From: Acidobacteriota bacterium
Lineage (GTDB): Bacteria; Acidobacteriota; Terriglobia; Bryobacterales; Bryobacteraceae
NCBI GenBank assembly: GCA_016871135.1
Contig: VFZQ01000211.1
Span: 1-8,184, forward strand
Direction of reading: 5' to 3'
DNA length: 8,184 nucleotides
Part shown: positions 1-6,089 of the stretch, piece after piece
Position numbering within the stretch: the first letter of the stretch is position 1
Layout: each line of letters opens with the position of its first letter
Position numbers and translations under genes: made by a program
The notes under the pieces: model-generated
Told to the model about the DNA's origin: nothing
Seen by the model: only the letters and a program-made list of their open reading frames with translations
Databases searched by the model: none

Positions 1-1080
1 CTGCAATCTCTTCCGCTGGGGCCGCTCGCGCTGGCGGCGCAGTTTTCCTCCAAAGCGCAGACGATGAAGAACCTCGGTATGCCGGGGTTGTATCGCGGAC
101 GCGTCGTGTCCGTGCGCGACGATAAATCGATTGTCAGCGGCGCTTACCAGGCCGAGCCGGTGCGCCAGATGATGCGGCGAGGCATGACGGAACTGACGGG
201 CGCTGGGGATGTGGCCGCAGCGTGGAAACAGTTCGTCGAGCCGGGCGATATCGTCGGAATCAAGGTGAATCCGGTCGGCGCGCCGCACGTCATCTCGGCG
301 CCCGAGGTGCTGCGCGAAATCATCAACGGATTGATTTCCGCCGGCTTGAAGCCGCAGGACATCGTAGTCTATGATCGCTATCGCGCGCAGTTTCTCAAAG
401 CGGGCTTCGATAAATGGCTGCCGGAGAAAGTGCGATGGACGCACGCCGTGGAAGACTACGAAGACATTCAACTTGGCATCGAAGGCTATGACCGTGACCA
501 CTTCATGGAGATGTCGCTCACGCAACCGGGCCAGGATCCAACAGCACCCGAGCACCGCCGCTCCTACGCCTCGCGCTTCATCACGAAAGACGTTAACAAG
601 CTCATCAATCTTTGCGTGTTGAAAGACCACCAATCGGCCGGCGTGACCTTAGCACTGAAGAACCTCTCGCACGGTCTGGTCAACAACGTCGCGCGCAGTC
701 ATTCCAGCTTCACACTCAACGCGTGCGGTGCGTTCATTCCCGCTGTTGTGCAGATGCCGGTAATCCGCAACAAGTCGATTCTGCACATTATGGATGGCAT
801 TAAAGGCCTCTATCATGGCGGTCCCGGCGCCCGCCCGCAGTTTGCGTGGGAGCACAAAACGATGTACTTTGCCACCGACCCGGTCGCGCTCGATCACGTT
901 GGTTGGCGGGTGATCGACGACAAGCGGCTGTCTGTTGGCAAGAAGAAGTTAGTCGATGATACGCCCGATCAATTCAGCCGTTTCACGCATCGCCAACCGG
1001 AGCACGTAGAAATTGCCGGTGCCCTCGGACTTGGTGAGTGGAAGTGGGAGAAGATTACGCGGCGCGAAATCGTGTTGTGA
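1..1080 (+). CDS. DUF362 domain-containing protein, 5'-partial, probably exported
   Basis: The frame is open from base 1 and ends at TGA 1078-1080, so the gene enters from the left and 359 residues are visible. The first in-frame ATG is at 64, but the codons before it encode a small, hydrophobic, Ala/Leu-rich stretch (LPLGPLALAAQ) that looks like the end of a Sec or Tat signal peptide; ATG 64 is therefore probably internal. Counting from ATG 64, the DUF362 core includes GDIVGIKVNP (about 61-70), a following helix, then QDIVVYDRY (98-106). Later come LINLCVLKDH, LKNLSHGLVNN and a C-terminal segment with ATDPVALDHVGW. Only two cysteines are visible and there is no CX2CX2C cluster, so the ferredoxin part found in some DUF362 proteins is absent. 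The biochemical role of the family is poorly defined; a redox or metal role is only inference. The next gene is convergent. Confidence 0.85.
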   Translation: MQSLPLGPLALAAQFSSKAQTMKNLGMPGLYRGRVVSVRDDKSIVSGAYQAEPVRQMMRRGMTELTGAGDVAAAWKQFVEPGDIVGIKVNPVGAPHVISAPEVLREIINGLISAGLKPQDIVVYDRYRAQFLKAGFDKWLPEKVRWTHAVEDYEDIQLGIEGYDRDHFMEMSLTQPGQDPTAPEHRRSYASRFITKDVNKLINLCVLKDHQSAGVTLALKNLSHGLVNNVARSHSSFTLNACGAFIPAVVQMPVIRNKSILHIMDGIKGLYHGGPGARPQFAWEHKTMYFATDPVALDHVGWRVIDDKRLSVGKKKLVDDTPDQFSRFTHRQPEHVEIAGALGLGEWKWEKITRREIVL

Positions 1081-1111
1081 AAAGTTCTCCACATGCAGCA
1101 ACGCAAGAGCG

Positions 1112-1128
1112 TCGCAAAAGGTTTGCGA
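1112..1128. terminator. Inverted repeat between convergent genes, possible bidirectional terminator
   Basis: TCGCAAA (1112-1118) and TTTGCGA (1122-1128) are perfect reverse complements with a 3-base loop (AGG). A weak extension pairs AAG 1105-1107 with CTT 1132-1134. It lies in the 69-base gap between the stop codons of the DUF362 gene (+) and the PEP-CTERM gene (-), where a terminator serving both strands would be expected. Neither strand has a proper T-run after the stem, so a classical intrinsic terminator is not shown. A stem-assisted or Rho-dependent terminator, or chance, remains possible. Confidence 0.35.
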
Positions 1129-1149
1129 GAGCTTCATCGCGTAGCCGCG

Positions 1150-2067
1150 TTATCGGCGCGTGTCGTTTTCTGGGGCTCGCAAACGAATGCGGCTGACGCG
1201 CCAGGCGGCGACTGCCGCAAGTCCGGCGAAGGCTAGTATATGGGTGGATGGCTCGGGGATCTCCGCTGGTAGGTCGGCAAGCGTGTTCATGGCGCTAAAT
1301 GTTACGCGGACCGACTCGGTGCTGCCCCCGCTGGGACGGTTGAGCACAATCCTTCCGCTGAGAGTCCAATTGGCCGTGGCGAAATCTCCGTTGGCAATTA
1401 GCCATTGCGAGCGATATCCAGCGGCGTCGGCCGGAAAAGTTGCCGGCCCGGAACTGGGCGTGAGGGAGGTAACCGTCATGTCCTGGAAGGCGCTACCCAA
1501 CGATGGCAAGAGTGCTGGGCTCACGAAAGAGAGTCCCGTAATGGTCGCGGAGTGACCTGCACTGGTCGACCGCGCCTGTATGCGCAACGTGTTGAACGCC
1601 CGACCCTGGGGTTGGTACGGGATGCCGCCCGGTCCGTTCAACGTGGCTGCGCAGCCGCTGGGAGCTGTCAGCGGGCCGGTGCAGGCCGGTCCCCAGACTT
1701 CCGTAATCGTTGTCGGTACTCCAGCGACGAGGCGCGTTATCGACATTTGCAGCGAGTGGCCTGGAGAGTTGGTGAGCTGGAAGTCCCACATCGTGCCCGA
1801 CAGACCGGCAACGTTTCCCGCATTCCCAATTGTGTTGCTACCGAGCCAGGTTGTTCCAGCCGTACCGGTGCCGCCATAGGGACTCATTGACAAATCGAAG
1901 CCGCTTGCTGAAATACGATACTTGGTCTGCCAGATCGTTGGACCCACCATGCCGGTCGGATAGGTAGGATTGGACCGGTTAAGCGTGACGCTAGGATCGT
2001 TTATATACACGCTGGCTGCGGTCAATGACAAACAGGCGCCCGCCGCAAGTGCAAAACGAAATAACAT
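1150..2067 (-). CDS. PEP-CTERM sorting domain-containing protein
   Basis: This is a 305-residue secreted protein of unknown molecular function. It starts with a clear Sec signal peptide (MLFRFALAAGACLSLTAA, residues 1-18), which supports ATG 2067; no Shine-Dalgarno is evident. The mature part is rich in Ser, Thr, Gly and Pro, beta-type in character, with a Cys pair near residues 129-143 (PAC and GCA) that could form a disulfide loop. The C-terminus has the tripartite sorting signal: IPEPST with PEP at 271-273, a short hydrophobic helix (about 277-289) and a basic cluster (RVSRIR). In known systems an exosortase (EpsH/XrtA type) cuts at PEP and releases or anchors the protein at the envelope, often together with exopolysaccharide; no exosortase is present in this window. 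The tail after the first Arg (about 15 residues) is somewhat longer than usual. It lies 62 bases downstream of the propeller gene on the same strand and may be co-transcribed. Confidence 0.85.
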   Translation of the reverse strand: MLFRFALAAGACLSLTAASVYINDPSVTLNRSNPTYPTGMVGPTIWQTKYRISASGFDLSMSPYGGTGTAGTTWLGSNTIGNAGNVAGLSGTMWDFQLTNSPGHSLQMSITRLVAGVPTTITEVWGPACTGPLTAPSGCAATLNGPGGIPYQPQGRAFNTLRIQARSTSAGHSATITGLSFVSPALLPSLGSAFQDMTVTSLTPSSGPATFPADAAGYRSQWLIANGDFATANWTLSGRIVLNRPSGGSTESVRVTFSAMNTLADLPAEIPEPSTHILAFAGLAAVAAWRVSRIRLRAPENDTRR

Positions 2068-2087
2068 GATGGCTTACTGTTGCCATC
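2068..2087 (-). promoter_or_regulatory. Inverted repeat abutting the start codon of the PEP-CTERM gene
   Basis: GATGGC (2068-2073) and GCCATC (2082-2087) are perfect reverse complements around an 8-base spacer. On the minus strand the stem ends directly at the ATG of the PEP-CTERM gene, so in mRNA it would cover the ribosome-landing site. It could be a translational control hairpin, an operator half-site pair, or a chance repeat. The sequence does not decide between these. Confidence 0.3.
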
Positions 2088-2129
2088 GGCGGTCCCATCG
2101 AGAAACCCCATAGAGCGAAACACGTAGTA

Positions 2130-3356
2130 CTACCCGAGTTCGAGGGCCATCAGCGACTTGCGATCGCGGATGATCAGACGCGAGCCCGCGAGAACGGGTG
2201 GCGTCCACGACAGGTTCGTCAACAGTCCCGCTTTCGCCAGAATCTTGAGTTTCTCCGGGCTCGGATCGATCAGCATCAAATTGCCGTCCTGATCCAGCGT
2301 GATCAACTTCTTGTCCGTGTACACGAAGGTCGCTTTGCCGATCGTTCGATCCTGCCAGTGAATCTTGCCAGTCGCAATATCGACGGCCGATAGAATTGCG
2401 ACCGATCCTTTTCCGCCGCTCGAAAAATACAGTGTGCCGTCGACGCATACCGCGTTGCCGTGATGCAGTCGCAGACGATTCGCCGACCACACTTCCTCCG
2501 CCTTCGTCTTCATGCCATCGCGTGTGAGCTTGATGACCTTCGTGCCAGCGTCGTACTCCGACGAGATGAAGAGAAGGTTGCCCGGCGCCCAAACAGGAGT
2601 TGCCACGGCGATGCTGTAGCTAGCCTGAAAGGGCACACGCCATTGGATGTCACTGTTGTGCGCGTTGACCGCGAAGACGAATCCATCCATGAGCATTACG
2701 AGTTGTTCGAGTCCGTCGACGTTGATCATGATGGGCGAAGAGTAGACGTTCGGAAAATCGTTCGCAGCCCAGGCCTGTTTGCCGTCGGACTGATTCAACG
2801 CGACGAGCGATCGCCCTTTTCCGCCACACGGTACGATGACTGTGTCGCGAAACGCAATCGGACTAGCGGCGTAACCGTATGGCAGGCGCGTGCCTTTCAA
2901 CTCTTGTTGCCAAAGCAGTGCGCCGTCCTTTGCCGAGCGGCAATCGATGCGCCCCGTCACGCTTGCCGCGAAGACCTTTCCATTCGCGACAAGCGGCGTA
3001 GCGTACGGCCCGTGTCCCATGTCCGGCGCCTCGGATCGAAACGGCGAACGCCCGGTCTGCTCCCACTGCGTTTTGTCGTTTCGGGCGTCGATCGCCGTCG
3101 TGACCTCCTCGCTTAGCCGGCCGTACACTGTGTAGATCACATCGCCTTCAATCGAGGGGCCGCTGTAACCGTCGCCGAGCGGACGCTTCCACAACACCTT
3201 CGGCCCGCTGGCCGGCCACTTTGATTTCAGCGGCGGACATTTCTCGACGACGAAGTTCCGATTCGGACCGCCCCATTGGGGCCATTGCCCGGAGAGCGCG
3301 GCTGATGCAGTTGTGAAGACACACGTTCGGCGAGTCATTGAAGAGTAGACGCGCAT
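2130..3356 (-). CDS. PQQ-binding-like beta-propeller repeat protein (BamB-like fold)
   Basis: This 408-residue protein belongs to the outer-membrane-assembly/PQQ-dehydrogenase-like propeller superfamily. The mature N-terminus WPQWGGPNRN (residues 25-34) is the hallmark opening of the large secreted 'WPQFRGP' group of Planctomycetes and Acidobacteria. Repeated propeller-blade endings are visible: DGALLWQ (about 144-150), ALNQSDGKQAWA (186-197), AVNAHNSDIQWR (229-240) and AVDIATGKIHWQ (324-335), each followed by strands such as GTLYFSS or KKLITLD. No dehydrogenase active-site motif or haem site is seen, so a structural or binding role is more likely than an enzymatic one. The start is uncertain: ATG 3356 is used, but ATG 3338 (residue 7) gives MTRRTCVFTTASAALSGQ, a short and weak signal peptide. 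No Shine-Dalgarno is evident for either. The nucleoside-hydrolase-like gene is divergent, with almost no intergenic space. Confidence 0.88.
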   Translation of the reverse strand: MRVYSSMTRRTCVFTTASAALSGQWPQWGGPNRNFVVEKCPPLKSKWPASGPKVLWKRPLGDGYSGPSIEGDVIYTVYGRLSEEVTTAIDARNDKTQWEQTGRSPFRSEAPDMGHGPYATPLVANGKVFAASVTGRIDCRSAKDGALLWQQELKGTRLPYGYAASPIAFRDTVIVPCGGKGRSLVALNQSDGKQAWAANDFPNVYSSPIMINVDGLEQLVMLMDGFVFAVNAHNSDIQWRVPFQASYSIAVATPVWAPGNLLFISSEYDAGTKVIKLTRDGMKTKAEEVWSANRLRLHHGNAVCVDGTLYFSSGGKGSVAILSAVDIATGKIHWQDRTIGKATFVYTDKKLITLDQDGNLMLIDPSPEKLKILAKAGLLTNLSWTPPVLAGSRLIIRDRKSLMALELG

Positions 3357-3373
3357 CTTCGCAAAAAGTTCCG

Positions 3374-3379
3374 TACCAT
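3374..3379 (+). promoter_or_regulatory. Candidate -10 box of a leaderless promoter for the nucleoside-hydrolase-like gene
   Basis: TACCAT (3374-3379) lies 6 bases before ATG 3386. This is the normal distance from a -10 element to the transcription start, so the mRNA would begin at or next to the start codon. No -35 box is seen at 16-18 bases upstream, and no Shine-Dalgarno is present. The same arrangement recurs at three other genes in this window, which is the main support. Confidence 0.4.
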
Positions 3380-3385
3380 CTGAGA

Positions 3386-4330
3386 ATGCTCCGGTTGCTC
3401 TTTCTGCTTTGCTTTACACTCTCCGCCCAGCGGATTCCTGTCGTTTTGTCGACGGACGTCGGCAATGAAGTCGACGATCAATGGGCAATCGTCTACCTCC
3501 TGCTCCAACCGAAGTTCGACGTGAAGGGTGTGATGTCGGCGCATGCACCGAGCCTCGCGCCGCCGCAAGGCCGTGTGTCGCTCCAGATCCTCCGCGATGT
3601 CGTCGAGCATCGAATGGCGATGCATTCGCACCCGCCGCTGGTCGAAGGCGGCCACGTGCCGCTGGCCGACACGAAGACGCCGATCGCTAGCCCCGCTGTC
3701 GACTTCCTGATCGAAGTTTCGCGCGGCTACAGCGAGTCAAATCGCTTGCAAGTGCTGAACATCGGTGCGATCACCGACGTCGCTTCGGCGATCCTGAAGG
3801 ACCCCACAATTACGCGCCGCATTCGCGTACTCAATATGGGCTTCAACAATTGGCAACAGGGCGGCAATGAGTTCAACATCGCCAACGATCCGCGCGCAAT
3901 GCAGGTCGTCCTCGATTCCGATGTGCCGCTCGTTACCGGCACCGGCGATGTATGCCGGCGCGATCTCGCGTTATCGCTCGATCAAGCGCGCGCAATGGTC
4001 GCTGGACGCGGCCCGATCGGCGACTGGTTGTGGACGGAATTCGCCGCCTGGTACTACCGGCACGTCAAGCCGTTGCGCAAGGACGACTTTTCGAAGCCGT
4101 GGATGATCTGGGATAACATCGTCCTCGCCCACTTGCTCGGCATGACGGAAGCGGAAGAGCGATCCCGGCCGCGGCTAGGTGACGACATGATCTTCCAGCA
4201 CGCGCCGGCGGGTGCGGCCCGCAAGATCACTTGGATAACACGGGTCGATTCGAAGGCGCTCTGGGCCGATTTTCTTGGGTTGCTCGACCGGTATCAGGCC
4301 ACCCACGCAATCAGGCCTTTCGAGAGATAG
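3386..4330 (+). CDS. Secreted nucleoside-hydrolase-like protein (IunH superfamily)
   Basis: The ORF is open from 3338, but ATG 3386 is preferred because it places a signal peptide (MLRLLFLLCFTLSAQ) at the N-terminus of a 314-residue protein. Counted from there, STDVGNEVDD (22-31) corresponds to the calcium-binding Asp motif of inosine-uridine nucleoside hydrolases. LNIGAITDVASA (123-134) matches the GPLTN strand, and NEFNIANDPRAM (161-172) matches the EFN..DP ribose-binding motif. WDNIVLAHL (242-250) matches the HDPLAVAYL region. Two oddities stand out: the Asp motif has two extra residues (spacing as in the DUF1593-type branch) and the His before the last Asp is Trp242. Family members hydrolyse the N-glycosidic bond of ribonucleosides; the changes make the real substrate uncertain. 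The tail overlaps the convergent PAP2 gene by 37 bases. Confidence 0.83.
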   Translation: MLRLLFLLCFTLSAQRIPVVLSTDVGNEVDDQWAIVYLLLQPKFDVKGVMSAHAPSLAPPQGRVSLQILRDVVEHRMAMHSHPPLVEGGHVPLADTKTPIASPAVDFLIEVSRGYSESNRLQVLNIGAITDVASAILKDPTITRRIRVLNMGFNNWQQGGNEFNIANDPRAMQVVLDSDVPLVTGTGDVCRRDLALSLDQARAMVAGRGPIGDWLWTEFAAWYYRHVKPLRKDDFSKPWMIWDNIVLAHLLGMTEAEERSRPRLGDDMIFQHAPAGAARKITWITRVDSKALWADFLGLLDRYQATHAIRPFER

Positions 4331-4833
4331 CCGAGTATCGCACCGATCAACGCACCGGCGATAACGTCACTCAGAAAGTGCATCCCCAAGATAATCCTCG
4401 AAACGGCGATGTTTGCCGCGCAGAACGAAAGTTGAATCGTCAGTTCTGGATAGTGTCCGATCAGCGGTGTGATCACAGCGAACGCCGTCAACGTATGCCC
4501 GCTTGGGAACGAGAACTGGTCGGGCGGCAGTAGAGTCGACCATGCATGACTGGCGATGGCGCATGGCCGTCTACGCCCGATCCATCTCTTTAACGCCAAG
4601 AACACGCAAATGCCCGACGACGCTGCGAGAAACGACGCGCCGACCGCCTGGAAGCGGCCCTCGCCTCCGAATATGCAAAGGGCCAGTCCCAGCGTGTACC
4701 ACAGCCAGCCGTCGCCGCCGCGCGTTGCGCAGAGCATCCAGATCCGTACCCACTGCGGCGGCAACCAACTGTTACAGCGCCGCATCAGGCGAAAGTCTTG
4801 ATTCTCAATCAGGGACCAAACCAGCGCAGGCAT
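4294..4833 (-). CDS. PAP2 family phosphatase (membrane lipid phosphatase)
   Basis: This 179-residue integral membrane protein carries all three PAP2 motifs. With numbering from ATG 4833, they are K82-x6-R89-P90 (KRWIGRRRP), PSGH at 110-113, and S145-R146-x5-H152-xxx-D156 (SRIILGMHFLSD). H113 and H152 are the expected catalytic histidines (acid/base and nucleophile). About five hydrophobic segments are visible, near 42-57, 61-81, 112-126, 132-151 and 155-177. Enzymes of this type dephosphorylate phosphatidate, phosphatidylglycerophosphate or undecaprenyl diphosphate at the membrane; the substrate cannot be read from the sequence. The frame can be extended to TTG 4872 (192 residues), but ATG 4833 is preferred because a TACAAA box stands 5 bases before it and the added residues are hydrophilic and do not resemble the family. 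It is divergent from the glycosyltransferase, which suggests a shared lipid role. Confidence 0.9.
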   Translation of the reverse strand: MPALVWSLIENQDFRLMRRCNSWLPPQWVRIWMLCATRGGDGWLWYTLGLALCIFGGEGRFQAVGASFLAASSGICVFLALKRWIGRRRPCAIASHAWSTLLPPDQFSFPSGHTLTAFAVITPLIGHYPELTIQLSFCAANIAVSRIILGMHFLSDVIAGALIGAILGYLSKGLIAWVA

Positions 4834-4838
4834 GCCTA

Positions 4839-4844
4839 TTTGTA
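4839..4844 (-). promoter_or_regulatory. Candidate -10 box of a leaderless promoter for the PAP2 gene
   Basis: On the minus strand TACAAA (4844 down to 4839) is followed by 5 bases and then ATG 4833. A TTG-starting hexamer (TTGTAA, 4862-4857) lies upstream, but at only 12 bases it is too close to be a standard -35. The box matches the arrangement at the other three genes and supports the shorter PAP2 start. Confidence 0.38.
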
Positions 4845-4919
4845 GCCCGCGGTGCGTTACAACTCTGTGCAAAGTACAAAAAACATTCGTGAATCACTTT
4901 GTTTGAGTGCGTGGCCCGC

Positions 4920-4925
4920 TACAAT
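4920..4925 (+). promoter_or_regulatory. Candidate -10 box upstream of the glycosyltransferase gene
   Basis: TACAAT (4920-4925) is one mismatch from the TATAAT consensus and stands 6 bases before TTG 4932. The -35 region has only weak candidates (TTTGTT, 4898-4903). If this box is used, the longer start codons TTG 4899 and GTG 4911 would lie upstream of the transcript. Confidence 0.42.
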
Positions 4926-4931
4926 AGACTC

Positions 4932-6089
4932 TTGGAATCACGTCCAGACGTAGACTTCATTTTCTTTGATGCGGGTGGCGGGCACCGGGCCGCGGCGAGG
5001 GCGCTCGAAGCGGTTGCCGGGCGCGAAGGTCGCGCTTGGAACATCCGTCTCGTCGATTTGCAGGACGTGCTCGACGAACTGGACATCTTTCGCAAACTGA
5101 CAGGCCTGCGCCTTGAGGACATTTATAACCGGCTGCTTGAAAACGGCTGGACACTCGGTTCGACGCAATTGCTTCCGCTGATGCACGGCGTCATTCGCCT
5201 CTATCATTCGGCGCAGGTGCGCGTGCTGGCGAAATACTGGGGCGCGCGGCCGCCAGCGATGGTCGTTTCGCTGGTGCCTAATTTTTCGCGCTCGCAATGG
5301 CAGGCGCTACAGCGCGTTGATCCGAAAATTCCGTTTGTCACCATTCTCACCGACATGGCCGACTATCCGCCTAGTTTTTGGATTGAGCGGCAGAAGCAAA
5401 CCTTCATTTGTGGTACCGATCGAGCCGTTGAACAGGCGCGTCAAATCAGCCCGGAGTCGACCGCCCATCGAGTATCCGGAATGATTCTAAACCCCAAGTT
5501 CTACGACGTCGCGCCGGTCGATCGCGCCGCCGAACGCCGTGCGCTTGGCCTCGATCCTACGAAGCCTACAGGCCTTGTATTATTCGGCGGCATGGGCTCG
5601 GACAAGATGGAGAGCATTTTGAAACGCATCGACGAATCCTCGCTCGACGTTCAACTCGTACTCATTTGCGGCAAAAACGAAAAGCTTCGAAAACGCTTAG
5701 AGGCGCGAACGACGCGGATCTTGAAATTTGTGGAAGGATTCACCAAAGACATCCCGCGCTACATGCAACTCGCCGACTTCTTCATCGGCAAGCCCGGCCC
5801 AGGTTCGATCAGTGAAGCGATCCAGATGGGCCTGCCCGTCATTGTGGAAAAGAACTCGTGGACATTGCCGCAGGAGCGCTTCAACGCCGATTGGGTCACC
5901 GAGAATAGCGTCGGCGAATCGCTGGCATCGTTTCGCGAGATTGTACCGGCGCTGGAAAGACTGCTACATCCCGCACGGCTCGCCGAGTGCCAAGCGAACG
6001 CGGCGGTGATACGTAACGACGCAGTCTTCGAGATCACTGCGATTCTCGATACAATCCTCGAATGCGCTTCGCGGCCTGCTTCCTCCTAA
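4932..6089 (+). CDS. GT28-family glycosyltransferase, MGDG synthase/MurG-like
   Basis: This is a cytoplasmic or membrane-peripheral glycosyltransferase with a GT-B fold, 385 residues from TTG 4932. The N-terminal domain resembles the MGDG-synthase domain: FIFFDAGGGHRAAA (10-23, with GGGH at 15-18), then TDMADYPPSFW and TFICGTDRAVEQA. The C-terminal GT28 domain has GLVLFGGMGSD (about 214-224), VEGFTKDIPRYMQLADFFIG (267-286), the sugar-nucleotide-binding GKPGPGSISEA (286-296) and LPQERFNADWV (312-322). Family members move glucose or galactose from a UDP-sugar to diacylglycerol or a related lipid. Exact donor and acceptor are unknown. The frame reaches back to TTG 4899, and GTG 4911 is possible; TTG 4932 is chosen because the conserved DFIFF strand should lie close to the N-terminus and a -10 box precedes it. 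The 3' end overlaps the esterase gene by 28 bases. Confidence 0.85.
   Translation: MESRPDVDFIFFDAGGGHRAAARALEAVAGREGRAWNIRLVDLQDVLDELDIFRKLTGLRLEDIYNRLLENGWTLGSTQLLPLMHGVIRLYHSAQVRVLAKYWGARPPAMVVSLVPNFSRSQWQALQRVDPKIPFVTILTDMADYPPSFWIERQKQTFICGTDRAVEQARQISPESTAHRVSGMILNPKFYDVAPVDRAAERRALGLDPTKPTGLVLFGGMGSDKMESILKRIDESSLDVQLVLICGKNEKLRKRLEARTTRILKFVEGFTKDIPRYMQLADFFIGKPGPGSISEAIQMGLPVIVEKNSWTLPQERFNADWVTENSVGESLASFREIVPALERLLHPARLAECQANAAVIRNDAVFEITAILDTILECASRPASS
6050..6055 (+). promoter_or_regulatory. Candidate -10 box inside the glycosyltransferase tail, for the esterase gene
   Basis: TACAAT (6050-6055) is followed by 6 bases and then ATG 6062 of the esterase. This is the same hexamer and the same spacing as at the glycosyltransferase. 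It lies in the coding sequence of the upstream gene, so it could be a codon coincidence (GAT-ACA-ATC). No convincing -35 is seen. Confidence 0.38.

Noticed and set aside
1405..1890. 161-codon open frame on the plus strand, opposite the PEP-CTERM gene
   Set aside because: The minus-strand protein has a signal peptide and PEP-CTERM tail, so it is the real gene; this frame is Arg-rich and featureless.
2124..2133. Perfect 10-base palindrome GTAGTACTAC over the stop codon of the propeller gene
   Set aside because: It is short, has no loop and no T-run after it; not enough for a terminator or a binding site call.
2460..3116. 218-codon open frame on the plus strand, opposite the propeller gene
   Set aside because: It is wholly antisense to a well-recognised propeller protein, has low-complexity Arg-rich translation and no family features; typical of GC-rich DNA.
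3338..3385. Longer N-terminus (16 residues) for the nucleoside-hydrolase-like protein from ATG 3338
   Set aside because: The extra residues are basic and would bury the signal peptide that begins at ATG 3386.
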